Positions 42,283 to 50,702 of a stretch of DNA of 64,000 nucleotides are shown here, in pieces. Both the position numbers and the translations under genes were made by a program. The first letter of the stretch is position 1. The number at the start of each line of letters is the position of its first letter. This stretch comes from Streptomyces prunicolor NBRC 13075 (GTDB taxonomy: Bacteria; Actinomycetota; Actinomycetes; Streptomycetales; Streptomycetaceae). The stretch is from the NCBI RefSeq assembly GCF_000367365.1, contig NZ_BARF01000008.1, forward strand, positions 62,001 through 126,000. The letters are read 5' to 3'. The notes beneath the pieces were generated by a model. That model did not search any database. It was not told the origin of the DNA and saw only the letters and a list, made by a program, of their open reading frames with translations.

Positions 42283-42311
42283 CAGCGCTTCAGACGACTG
42301 GCGAAGCGCTG
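42283..42311 (-). terminator. Hairpin overlapping the end of the 98-aa gene
   Basis: A perfect 9-bp stem (CAGCGCTTC at 42283-42291 and its complement at 42303-42311) with an 11-nt loop includes the stop codon of the gene ending at 42290. The minus-strand sequence after it is ATCTCTT. It may be a terminator. Confidence 0.45.
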
Positions 42312-42586
42312 AACGAAGTGGTCCGGTAGCCCTTGCCGGCGGTGTTGCCGTGCTCGGACCTGCAGGTGGTGCCGTACGAGTTCGCGGACTTCACGACGGG
42401 GTCCGTGCCACTCACCGACTTCTTGATCTCCAGGCGGAAGCGGGCGGCGTCCAGAAGTCCGGTCCGGTCCACGAACCGGCCGGTGCCGTCCCAACTCGCC
42501 TTCGTCCAGGCGTGGATGACGCCGTTGACGCGCTTGGCGCACAGCGTCGCCTTGAAGTCGTGGTTGTCGGTGGGGCATCGGGACAC
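42290..42586 (-). CDS. Hypothetical 98-aa protein
   Basis: A small protein with three cysteines (MSRCPTD, ATLCAKR, TTCRSEH) and a Lys/Trp-rich centre (GVIHAWTKASWDGTGRFVDR). No domain, signal peptide or membrane helix is recognised. GTG 42586 is chosen because GGAGG lies 5 nt upstream; an ATG at 42667 in the same frame lacks a site. It lies just outside the left direct repeat of the two-gene cassette. Confidence 0.55.
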   Translation of the reverse strand: MSRCPTDNHDFKATLCAKRVNGVIHAWTKASWDGTGRFVDRTGLLDAARFRLEIKKSVSGTDPVVKSANSYGTTCRSEHGNTAGKGYRTTSFSASPVV

Positions 42587-42735
42587 GGCAGCCTCCGGAG
42601 AGAGGTGGGTGGTCGACGGGAGGCGTTCGGGACGCGTTGTGTTGGGCGGGCGGTTGACGACCACCATGGAGCACGGGCGGCCCGAGCTCCTATCTCTGAG
42701 GTGATATCAGCGGCGCGGTGGTCGGGGGCGCGGAA

Positions 42736-42764
42736 CTCGCGGAGACTGCCGGGGCCGCCACCCC
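42736..42764. repeat. Left 29-bp direct repeat flanking the ATPase cassette
   Basis: The sequence beginning CTCGCGGAGACTGCCGGGGC matches 48397-48425 in the same orientation at 28 of 29 positions (T at 42747 versus G at 48408). The two copies enclose 5.66 kb with exactly two genes. This copy lies 95 bp upstream of the AAA ATPase start. Confidence 0.85.
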
Positions 42765-42859
42765 TGGCCCGACCGATTCATGAGGTGAATTCCAGTGCGA
42801 CGCTTTCTGTCGAAGTAGACTTAGACGTAATCCGTCGAAGTCGATGTGTAGGAGAGCGA

Positions 42860-44365
42860 GTGAAGAAAGGCCTGCCGATCAAGCCGGACGATGTGGTCGA
42901 CCGAGACCGGGAGTGGGATCTGCTCGCGGAGTTCCTCACTGATCCGGATCCGGCGATGCGGCTGGGCATTGTGTCGGGGCGGCGGCGGCATGGGAAGTCG
43001 TACCTTCTGCAGGCCCTGTCCGAGCAGGTCGGCGGCCTGTACGTCACAGCGGTCCGGGAGGAGGGGCGGCTGCCCGCGATCCAGCGGTTCAGTGACGCGG
43101 TCGCCGCCCACGCCGGCCTGCGGCCGGGGAGCCTCCGTCTCACCGACTGGCGTGACGTCCTGTCCAACGCCCTTGAGGTGACCGCCCGTTCGGCGCGCCC
43201 GCTCCTGGTGATCGACGAATTGCCGTACCTGCTCCAGCACTCGCCCGAAATCCCCGGGCTGCTGCAACAGCTCTACGACGAACGCCAGCGGGGCGCCCTG
43301 CCCGGTGCCGGGCCGGGACCGCGGCTGATTCTCTGTGGCTCCGCGATGAGTGTCATGCACGAACTGCTCTCGGGAACCAAGCCGCTGCGCGGACGTGCCG
43401 TGGTCGATCTACGGCTGGGCCCCTTCGACTACCGCGACAGCCGGACCTTCTGGCAGATCACCGACCCGCTGACCGCGCTGAAGGTGCACGCGGTACTGGG
43501 CGGGGCCCCCGGCTACCGGCCGGTGGCCGCTCGGCCGCATCCGGACGACGGCTTCGATACCTGGCTCACCCGGACACTGCTCGACCCGGGACGGGCGGTG
43601 TACTCGCGCACCGAGACCGAGTACCTGCTGCGCGAGGACCCGAGGATCACCCAGCACACGCTGTACTACGACATCCTCACCGCGATCGCGCGGGGCGCCA
43701 CCACCCCCAGCAAGATCGGCGCCGCCCTGGAGCGCCCGCGGAACGCCGTCGCCCACCCCCTCGGAGTGCTGGAATCAACCGGCTACATCCGGCGGGAGCA
43801 GGACATCCTCCGCTCCAGGCACCCCGTCATCACGCTCGCCGACCCGGTCATCCGCTTCAACCAGCTCATCACCCTCCCGCAGGCCTCCGCCGTGGAGCAG
43901 GGCTTCGCCGAGCAGGTGTGGCAGCAGGCCACTCCGACCTTCAACTCCAAGATCCTCGGACCCCACTTCGAGGACCTGGCGCGCGACTTCACCCGTCGTT
44001 ACGCCCACACCCTGTTGCCCGACGGCCTGCCCGGCCCGGTCGGTACCACCGAGGTCGCCGACCAGGCCGCCCGGACCAAGCACGAGGTGGATGTCATCGC
44101 CCTGGCTGCCGGTGAGCGCCCGCAGGCTCCCCGCGCGCGGATCGCGCTGCTGGGCGAGGCCAAGGCGACGGCCGCCCGCCGTGGGACCGGTGACTTGGAG
44201 CGCCTGGAACGCATCCGTGCCCTGCTCGAAGGCCAGGGCTACGACACCGGCGCCGCCACCCTGGCCCTGTACTCCCTGCACGGCTTCTACCCGGACCTCG
44301 TCGACCTGGCGAACCGCCGCGACGACCTCCTCCTGGTCGACCTGCCTACCCTTTACGGCAGTTGA
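42860..44365 (+). CDS. AAA-type ATPase with C-terminal PD-(D/E)xK-like domain (archaeal ATPase/DUF234 type)
   Basis: A 501-aa protein. The STAND/AAA-like domain has Walker A GRRRHGKSYLLQAL near residue 40, Walker B PLLVIDELPYLL near 120 and a sensor LILCGSAMSVM. A winged-helix segment follows (TTPSKIGAALERPRNAVAHP). The C-terminal domain contains KHEVDVIALAAG and ALLGEAKAT, giving the D...ExK arrangement of nuclease-fold DUF234 domains. GTG 42860 has AGGAG 6 nt upstream. The gene ends inside the convergent HSP90-like gene (20-bp overlap). A DNA-targeting or regulatory role is inferred. Confidence 0.85.
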   Translation: MKKGLPIKPDDVVDRDREWDLLAEFLTDPDPAMRLGIVSGRRRHGKSYLLQALSEQVGGLYVTAVREEGRLPAIQRFSDAVAAHAGLRPGSLRLTDWRDVLSNALEVTARSARPLLVIDELPYLLQHSPEIPGLLQQLYDERQRGALPGAGPGPRLILCGSAMSVMHELLSGTKPLRGRAVVDLRLGPFDYRDSRTFWQITDPLTALKVHAVLGGAPGYRPVAARPHPDDGFDTWLTRTLLDPGRAVYSRTETEYLLREDPRITQHTLYYDILTAIARGATTPSKIGAALERPRNAVAHPLGVLESTGYIRREQDILRSRHPVITLADPVIRFNQLITLPQASAVEQGFAEQVWQQATPTFNSKILGPHFEDLARDFTRRYAHTLLPDGLPGPVGTTEVADQAARTKHEVDVIALAAGERPQAPRARIALLGEAKATAARRGTGDLERLERIRALLEGQGYDTGAATLALYSLHGFYPDLVDLANRRDDLLLVDLPTLYGS

Positions 44366-47300
44366 CACCAAGAGGACGAGGAACCCGGGCGAGGGCACGG
44401 CGCAGCTGCTCTCCGATGTCGGGCACCGGGATCCCCAACTCGGCCAGCCAGCGGACGACTTGTTCGAGGTTCGCATTCAACTCTGCTGCGCGACGTAGTA
44501 GCTCCTGCCACGTGAGCTGATTACTTGCGGACAAATAGGTCTCGTCGTATTTCGAGTCCCAGAGGAGCTCGTGCGCGTCGACTGCCGACAGCCCGGCCGG
44601 CAGGTCCGGACAGGAGACCGTGAGCCCGTATGTCGCCATCCGCTCGGCGAGCTCGGCTGGAGGCCGGAGTACGGACCGTGCGGCCACGACCAGATACGCG
44701 AACGGCATCGTGTCACCGACGGAGAGGCCGAACCATGAACACGGCCCAGAGCGAGACAACAGCTGCTCATCCAGCTCGTCGGGGCGGTGAGGCGCTCTGA
44801 ACGGCACATTGAAACCGTAATCTTCGAATCTTCGGATCGCCGGTCCCAGACGATGGGCGCCCGATTGTAGAAGCAAGTCGTATGGCAATGGGCCCGGAGG
44901 AGCGATACCCAGCGGGTCGTCGACCCACCAGCTGTTGAACAATGCGAGATCGTCGGTCGTAGCGTCGTCGGGGAACGGGCACGGCGGGGAGAACCCGAGC
45001 TCGCGGTACCTGCCCAGCGCTTCGGTCGGCGTCATGTCCAACTTGTGTGCGGCGAGAAGCGACTGGAGGAGGGCCATCGGATCCGTACGCGTCAGCCAGG
45101 CTTCCGTGTCCTCACAGCCTCGCCTCAGGACGATTGGCAGTTGGCGGTCCGGCCGTTCGGGCAGTGCGGCTCGGTCGGGACGCAGGCCATGAGCCTCGTA
45201 GCGGGCACAGACCTCGCTGACGGTGATGTCGAGGTCGATGGCGGCTTGGGCGATACGACCGGGCGGCACCGTCTCACCGGGCGAGAACCAGTCCGTCGGG
45301 TGCTGCGGGTCGTGCGCCAACAGTTCGTCGTGCAGTGCGGCATTGGCCAACGTGCCCACGGCGCCGGGCACGTTGATCCCGAGGTCCCGCCAGAGAGCGG
45401 CCACCTGCTCCGGTTCCTGGTGAGCCTGGACGGATTTGCGCATCAGTTCGGTGACAGTGACGTTCGTCGACCGCCGCAGAGGCCGCCCCGAGGAGTCACA
45501 GAGCAGTTGGAGATCTGGATCCGACGCCTTCAGCGCGGCGGGAATCCTCTCGATTCGCAGATCGTGGAGCCCCAGCACTGCGGCTCGGCGGATCGTGGCA
45601 TCCAGCGACGTCCTTCCGCGCAGGCCCGACGGCAGGAATCGCTCTCGGGGGGAGCCCAGCGTGGCCCAACACCAGTACGTCAAACCAGAACTCGGAGGTT
45701 CGGTCAGTAACAGCTGATCGGAGGGCATGGCCGGGAGTACCGGCTGCGCAGCATCCAATTCGGGGCAGAATAGCGTGAGTTGGTTCAGGATCCGCTCATC
45801 CTTATGCGCAAGAAGGCGCCACAGGTAGATGTGGTCCGGAGGGCTTCCGGAAAACGTCCAGGGTGCATCGTCCCGGCCCTCTCCACGTCCACGAGCGGCG
45901 AACATCTCGCCGTCCGACGGCAGCACCCCGCACCTCGCGACGTCGAGCACGCCGTTCTCGTACGGAAGCGGACGCGCCGCGCGCAGCAGCGCGTCCGCCA
46001 CGAGGTCGGCGAGTTGTGTGCTCTCTTTGGCCACCCGGCAGATCCAGGCGAAATCCGGCAGCGCCGTACCGTTGGCTGCGATCAACGGATCCACTGCCTT
46101 CGCCAGAAGCGCGTTCAGCACCGGCTCGACATCGTCGAGGATCTCGGCCCGGTCGGTGGACAGTTGGGCCGGTGCGTACGGACCCGAGAGGTTGACCACG
46201 ACGCCGGTCAGCCCGGACGCGGCCGAGGAGACGACCCCCGTGCGCCGTGCGGGCTGCACCACCAGGCCGTCGACCAGCAAGGCACCGCCGTGCTCGGTCC
46301 AGGTGAGCTGTACTCCGGGCGGGGCGTCCACCCAGGTCACCCGGGCGCCGTGCGCGTCGAGTCCGAAGCGCTCATCGCGCGGCTGTTTCCGCTCCCGCAC
46401 CACGCCCGCCGTCCAGTGGGTCCGGCGTGACTCGTCCTCGGCGACGGTGTCGAACTCCGCGATCCCCAGGAGGCGTTCGAGCACATCAACACTGGACACC
46501 GCCCCGCCCTTCCGCAGGTACAGCCGCACCCGCGTGCCCGGCTCGTCGCCTCGCTCGGCGGCGGTGACGATGCGGAAGAGATGGCCGGGCCCATGAATCG
46601 AAGCGCGCAGCACCGGCCCTGGCCTGCCGTCGAGACCCATGCGGCACGTTGTCACGGTGAACTCGTCGGCCAGCATGAAGTAGCTCAACACTCCGATGCC
46701 GAAACGGCTGTTGGGGTGCATCTCCACTGGCGGGTCCACCTCGCTCCATGCCGTGTGTTCAAGCTTGAAGTCGCTCTGTTCGGCGAATCGCGCGCCCGCC
46801 TGTGAGAAGACGCCGCGCAATTCGGCGTCGCCCATCCCGACGCCGTTGTCCCGACATTCCAGATAGGGGCGTCCGTCGTCGTCCCGTCCCTGCTCGAACT
46901 CGATCCGTCCGGCGAAGGTGTAGGCGCCGCCGCGTCCGCTCCGGTCCAGGTACTGGGTTCGCGCTCGGCGGTAGCGACATGCGTCGAGAGCGTTCTGGTA
47001 CAGCTCGCGCACCGCCAAGTCGCGGTCCTTGTAGAGCTGTACGCCCATCAGCAGCTCCCGGACGCGTCGTTCGTCCAGGCGGAATCCGGCCCAGCCGTCG
47101 AACACGCCGTCGGCCGGACACACGTCGTCGGCCGAGAGACTCGTGGGGAGCGTCGGCATGGGCTGCGGGATCCGGTCGCGTGCCGTTCGGTCGACGCTGC
47201 GCAGAAGTTCGTTGGAGCGCGTGACGTACTGCCGTAGTCCTTCGATGACTGCCTCGTGGTGACAGTCGGCCCGCAGTGCCGGGTGTGCCGTCTGGCCGCC

Positions 47301-48299
47301 CCAGGTCGCCCGCTCGACCGTGTCACGAAGTTGTTCGAGGTCGACGGGGTGGGGGATGCCGACATGCTCGACGATGACATCGGGGAGCGCGGTCGTCTCC
47401 AGGCAGGTCCCGTACGCGAGGGCCAGCAGGAGGGCGAGTCTGCGATCGCGTACCCGCTGCCGGGCCGGGACGGCAGGGACCCGAATCTGGTCCTCTCCGC
47501 TCAGCCGGTCCAGGAATTCGGCGTTCGTCACATCAGGGCCGCGCCGCACCGCATGCAGGAGCGCGGTCACCCGCCCGGGTTCCAGAATGCCACCGAGGCC
47601 CTGAACCAGCTCATCCTCGCCCTCGATCTCATGAAGCAGCTCCCGAACGGGCCCCGCCTCGGCGTGCTCGCCACGTCCCAGCAGCCAGCGGTGGAACAAC
47701 CACCAGCCGATCGGTCGCGCCGCATCGGGCCGCAGGGCCGCACGCTTGACCAGTCGATCGTGCCCTGCCGTGAACGCCTCGAAGGCGCGCCGATCCTCGT
47801 CCGCGTCAGGCACGGGGCCGAGCCGGTCAGGTCCGACGTGGGCCCAACGGGACGCGGTCCGCGCCCTGTTGGCGCCGTACAGGAACGGCACGAGGATCAG
47901 CAGCGCGGCCTCGGCCGGGTACAGATCGAGTGGGCGCCCGGCGCCCGGGTCACCCAGCAGCCATTCGACCCGGTCGATGAATCGCACCGCGGTGCCCGGG
48001 TCCTGCCACGGATCCGCGGCGAGTGCGTCCTGCGCGGCATCGCGTACGCCGGCCAACCCGGCGACCGCGGAGCACACATGCGCCCTGAGTGTCCGTGCGC
48101 TCCGAGCGTCGTCGACGTGGTCCCACAGGGTCGATCGCTCCGCGGCTCGCACCCACCGGTCCTCAACACCGCCGGACGGCAACGCAGGTGGAGACTCGGT
48201 GTCCACGTGTAGGTGAACTGTCCCGGCCTGTACGACAGTGCGTTGAGCACCCCCGGAGATCAGGTTGCGTACCGTGCCCGCGGGGTCCACGTCCTCCAT
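44346..48299 (-). CDS. Large HSP90-type GHKL ATPase with C-terminal helical repeats (conflict-system type)
   Basis: A 1317-aa protein. Residues ~10-32 carry an ISGGAQRTVVQAGTVHLHV motif that I associate with N-termini of Streptomyces conflict-system proteins. A helical region (~60-390) may be the inactive HD-like domain named for such systems. The HSP90-type ATPase follows: N-box AVRELYQNALDACRYRR near 440, CRDNGVGMGDAEL, and SRFGIGVLSYFMLADEFTV near 535. From ~960 to the end there are about six repeats of 55-75 residues, each ending like RYRELGFSPP or RYEAHGLRPD, resembling winged-helix units. ATG 48299 has no clear ribosome-binding site. No catalytic effector domain is evident. Confidence 0.82.
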   Translation of the reverse strand: MEDVDPAGTVRNLISGGAQRTVVQAGTVHLHVDTESPPALPSGGVEDRWVRAAERSTLWDHVDDARSARTLRAHVCSAVAGLAGVRDAAQDALAADPWQDPGTAVRFIDRVEWLLGDPGAGRPLDLYPAEAALLILVPFLYGANRARTASRWAHVGPDRLGPVPDADEDRRAFEAFTAGHDRLVKRAALRPDAARPIGWWLFHRWLLGRGEHAEAGPVRELLHEIEGEDELVQGLGGILEPGRVTALLHAVRRGPDVTNAEFLDRLSGEDQIRVPAVPARQRVRDRRLALLLALAYGTCLETTALPDVIVEHVGIPHPVDLEQLRDTVERATWGGQTAHPALRADCHHEAVIEGLRQYVTRSNELLRSVDRTARDRIPQPMPTLPTSLSADDVCPADGVFDGWAGFRLDERRVRELLMGVQLYKDRDLAVRELYQNALDACRYRRARTQYLDRSGRGGAYTFAGRIEFEQGRDDDGRPYLECRDNGVGMGDAELRGVFSQAGARFAEQSDFKLEHTAWSEVDPPVEMHPNSRFGIGVLSYFMLADEFTVTTCRMGLDGRPGPVLRASIHGPGHLFRIVTAAERGDEPGTRVRLYLRKGGAVSSVDVLERLLGIAEFDTVAEDESRRTHWTAGVVRERKQPRDERFGLDAHGARVTWVDAPPGVQLTWTEHGGALLVDGLVVQPARRTGVVSSAASGLTGVVVNLSGPYAPAQLSTDRAEILDDVEPVLNALLAKAVDPLIAANGTALPDFAWICRVAKESTQLADLVADALLRAARPLPYENGVLDVARCGVLPSDGEMFAARGRGEGRDDAPWTFSGSPPDHIYLWRLLAHKDERILNQLTLFCPELDAAQPVLPAMPSDQLLLTEPPSSGLTYWCWATLGSPRERFLPSGLRGRTSLDATIRRAAVLGLHDLRIERIPAALKASDPDLQLLCDSSGRPLRRSTNVTVTELMRKSVQAHQEPEQVAALWRDLGINVPGAVGTLANAALHDELLAHDPQHPTDWFSPGETVPPGRIAQAAIDLDITVSEVCARYEAHGLRPDRAALPERPDRQLPIVLRRGCEDTEAWLTRTDPMALLQSLLAAHKLDMTPTEALGRYRELGFSPPCPFPDDATTDDLALFNSWWVDDPLGIAPPGPLPYDLLLQSGAHRLGPAIRRFEDYGFNVPFRAPHRPDELDEQLLSRSGPCSWFGLSVGDTMPFAYLVVAARSVLRPPAELAERMATYGLTVSCPDLPAGLSAVDAHELLWDSKYDETYLSASNQLTWQELLRRAAELNANLEQVVRWLAELGIPVPDIGEQLRRALARVPRPLGVNCRKG

Positions 48300-48396
48300 G
48301 TCCCGAGCCTATGGGCGGCGGCCCGCGGCGGGGGCGACTTCCCGAGAGCGCCGGTGGCGACAGACGTGCTGCACAGGAAGGTCACGAGTGAGAGAT

Positions 48397-48425
48397 CTCG
48401 CGGAGACGGCCGGGGCCGCCACCCC
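48397..48425. repeat. Right 29-bp direct repeat flanking the ATPase cassette
   Basis: The second copy of the repeat at 42736-42764 (28 of 29 identical, same orientation). It lies 97 bp upstream of the HSP90-like start and overlaps the left arm of the hairpin at 48405-48448, so the insertion point, if it is one, falls in a stem-loop. Confidence 0.85.
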
Positions 48426-48448
48426 CCACAGGAGAGGCCCCGGCCGTC
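48405..48448. terminator. 13-bp-stem hairpin upstream of the second ECF sigma gene
   Basis: A perfect stem (GACGGCCGGGGCC at 48405-48417 with 48436-48448) and an 18-nt loop. No U-tract follows directly. It is followed within 6 bp by a second hairpin with a U-tract. Confidence 0.65.
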
Positions 48449-48453
48449 GCGCT

Positions 48454-48483
48454 GTACGGGCCGCGCGGCGGCCCGTACTTTTT
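48454..48483 (+). terminator. Intrinsic terminator oriented rightward, without an upstream co-directional gene
   Basis: A 9-bp stem GTACGGGCC (48454-48462) pairs with 48470-48478 across a 7-nt loop and is followed by TTTTT (48479-48483). It would stop rightward transcription about 150 nt before the sigma gene. The gene to its left is on the minus strand, so it is either an attenuator in the sigma leader or a remnant of a gene displaced by the cassette. Confidence 0.75.
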
Positions 48484-48630
48484 ACAGCGCCGTGGGTGCG
48501 TTTTCTGTCACACCGCAGGGGCGAACCACGTAGTTGAGGCTTGTACGGACATGGACGAGGAACAGTTTCAGGTCGTAACGTGCCTTTCGCGCCGGAGGGC
48601 GGACGCGACCAACAAAATTCGAGGGACCAC

Positions 48631-49293
48631 GTGCTGGGGGACGACGCGGAGCTGACCGCCGCGGTGCTTGCGGCACAGGACGGGGACGAGACCGCGTTCC
48701 GGACTGTGTACCGCACGGTGCACCCACGGTTGCTCGGATACGTACGGACGCTGGTCGGTGATCCGGACGCCGAGGACGTCGCGTCCGAGGCCTGGCTGCA
48801 GATCGCCCGGGACCTGGACCGGTTCAGCGGCGATGCGGACCGGTTCCGGGGATGGGCCGCCCGGATCGCCCGCAACCGCGCCCTGGACCACATACGGATG
48901 CGCGGCCGGCGCCCCGCGACAGTCGGCGACGAGACCGAACTCACCGGCCGCGCCGCCGACTCCGACACCGCCGGCGAGGCCATCGAGGCCCTGGCCACCG
49001 ACCGCACCCTCGCCCTCATCGCCCAGCTGCCGCAGGACCAGGCCGAGGCCGTCGTCCTGCGCGTGGTGATGGGCCTCGACGCCAAGACCGCCGCGGAGAC
49101 CCTCGGCAAGCGGCCCGGCGCCGTCCGCACGGCCGCGCACCGCGGGCTGAAACGGCTCGCGGAACTGCTCGGCGGCGACCCGGAATCCGCCGCGGCCCTC
49201 GACGCCCTGCCGCCCCAGCGAGACCCGCGCGACCGCGCGGTGACGTCCGCCACTGTGACGCATACGCGCGCGCGGACGCAGAAGGACATGTGA
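48631..49293 (+). CDS. ECF-type RNA polymerase sigma factor (paralogue of the 23871 factor)
   Basis: A 220-aa group 4 sigma factor. Region 2 includes YRTVHPRLLGYVRTLVGDPD, EDVASEAWLQIARDLDRFSG and FRGWAARIARNRALDHIRM. Region 4 includes LPQDQAEAVVLRVVMGLDAK and LGKRPGAVRTAAHRGLKRLA, nearly identical in pattern to the factor at 23871. A ~45-residue tail follows. GTG 48631 has GAGGGA 4 nt upstream; longer in-frame starts have none. Its stop overlaps the start of the membrane protein at 49293, the standard sigma/anti-sigma arrangement. Confidence 0.92.
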   Translation: MLGDDAELTAAVLAAQDGDETAFRTVYRTVHPRLLGYVRTLVGDPDAEDVASEAWLQIARDLDRFSGDADRFRGWAARIARNRALDHIRMRGRRPATVGDETELTGRAADSDTAGEAIEALATDRTLALIAQLPQDQAEAVVLRVVMGLDAKTAAETLGKRPGAVRTAAHRGLKRLAELLGGDPESAAALDALPPQRDPRDRAVTSATVTHTRARTQKDM

Positions 49294-50495
49294 TGGCCGA
49301 CGAGCGCTCTGCTTTTCCGGGGAACACCCCTCGGACCCCCGGCCGATGGCTGGACCGTGAGACCGCCGAACTGCTGCTGCGCGGCGAGTCCCTGGACGCC
49401 GTCGATCCGGCCGCCCGCGACCAGGCCGACCGGCTCGCCAGGACCCTCGGCGCGCTGTCCGTGGAACCCTCGTCGGCCAAGGTCGAACTCCCGGGCGAGG
49501 AAGCCGCGTTGACCGCCTTCAGGGCGGCGCGCACCGGCAACGATGTCGAGCGGGCCGCCCTCGCCCGGCGCGGCCGCGGGCCGTCCTCCGACGCCGGTCT
49601 CGTCCGGCTCGGGCGGCCCGCCGCGACCGTCCCGGGACCGCGCTGGGGAAGACCCGTACGGGTCGGCCTGACCGCCGCGCTCGCCGTCGGCATGCTCGGC
49701 GGAGTCGCCGCCGCCGTCGGCACGGGCGTCCTCCCGACACCGTTCTACGACGACCCGACGCCCGCCTCCTCCATCTCCGCCGCCGTGACCCCGCCCGACC
49801 GCACCCTCGTCTCGCCCGCGCCGAGCGGCACCGGCGGCTCGGGCACGCCCAAGGCGGGCGGCGGTTCCGACGACTCCTCCGGCGAGGCCGCCGGCAGCGG
49901 CGCGAACCCCACGCCGAGCACCGGTTCCGGCGACGACTCGGTCGGCTCCGGCAAGTGGTGGCGCGGGGTCACCTCGTCCTGCCGTGCGGTACGCGACGGC
50001 AAGCCCCTGGCCCCCGGCCGCAAGCGCACCCTGGAGGGCGCGGCGGGCGGCACCTCCCACGTGTGGACGTACTGCAACGGCCTGCTCAAGAACACCGGCA
50101 CCGACACGGACGACAAGAGCACCGGCGGCACCGGCGACAGCAAGGGTGACGGCAAGAACGGCGGCGGTCAGGGCGACGGTTCGAGCGGTCCCGGCGACCA
50201 GACCGGCGACCAGGGCGGTGACACCAACGGGCAGGGGCACATATCCCCGCTCGCACCGGGCGGCGGCAACGGCAGCGGCAGCAGCAACGGCGGTAGCGGC
50301 AACGGCGGTAGTGGTAGCGGCAGTGGTGGCAGTGGCAGCGGTTACAACAACCAAGGCGCCGCCACCCCGAGCCCCTCGATCCTCGCCCCGCTCCTCCGGC
50401 GCCAGTCGCCGTCCACCACCCCGGCCCCGACGCACACCACCAGCACCGAGACCCGGCAGACCCCGTCGCCGAGTCCGACGTACAGCGTGCTCTGA
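49293..50495 (+). CDS. Membrane-anchored putative anti-sigma partner with Gly/Ser/Asn-rich exterior
   Basis: A 400-aa single-pass protein. The cytosolic N-terminal ~125 residues include DRETAELLLRGESLDAVDPA and EEAALTAFRAARTGNDVERA, the latter resembling the 69-aa partner of the other sigma factor. One membrane helix follows (VGLTAALAVGMLGGVAAAVG). The extracytoplasmic part has two Cys in WWRGVTSSCRAV and VWTYCNGLLKN, a small conserved-looking domain embedded in Gly/Ser/Asp/Asn low complexity, and a Thr/Pro tail. The start overlaps the sigma stop. The anti-sigma role is inferred from the arrangement. Confidence 0.8.
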   Translation: MADERSAFPGNTPRTPGRWLDRETAELLLRGESLDAVDPAARDQADRLARTLGALSVEPSSAKVELPGEEAALTAFRAARTGNDVERAALARRGRGPSSDAGLVRLGRPAATVPGPRWGRPVRVGLTAALAVGMLGGVAAAVGTGVLPTPFYDDPTPASSISAAVTPPDRTLVSPAPSGTGGSGTPKAGGGSDDSSGEAAGSGANPTPSTGSGDDSVGSGKWWRGVTSSCRAVRDGKPLAPGRKRTLEGAAGGTSHVWTYCNGLLKNTGTDTDDKSTGGTGDSKGDGKNGGGQGDGSSGPGDQTGDQGGDTNGQGHISPLAPGGGNGSGSSNGGSGNGGSGSGSGGSGSGYNNQGAATPSPSILAPLLRRQSPSTTPAPTHTTSTETRQTPSPSPTYSVL

Positions 50496-50702
50496 ACTCG
50501 GCGCACGCCGCTGACCTGCGCTTTCATGGCGAGTGGAAATTTCTTCGCGGCAGGTGTGACACTTCCGGCCGCCGCGGCGCAGTACTGAGTGAGCCGACTG
50601 GTCATCGGCCAACGCACAGAGCCGGGGTTCCCCCCGTACCTAGGCTCGTGCACACGGCGCGGGTGGGACACGTTCCCCCGGTCCCGCCCGCGCCTCATCC
50701 AC

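Noticed and set aside
42736..48425. The 29-bp repeats as paired regulatory sites for the two cassette genes
   Set aside because: They are in the same chromosomal orientation while the genes point at each other, so relative to each promoter the orientation is opposite. Insertion flanks fit better, although a regulatory role is not excluded.
48555..48590. An ECF-type GGAAC...CGT autoregulatory promoter before the sigma gene
   Set aside because: GGAAC is present, but the spacing to any CGT is about 10 or 15 nt, not the usual 16-17, so I do not claim it.
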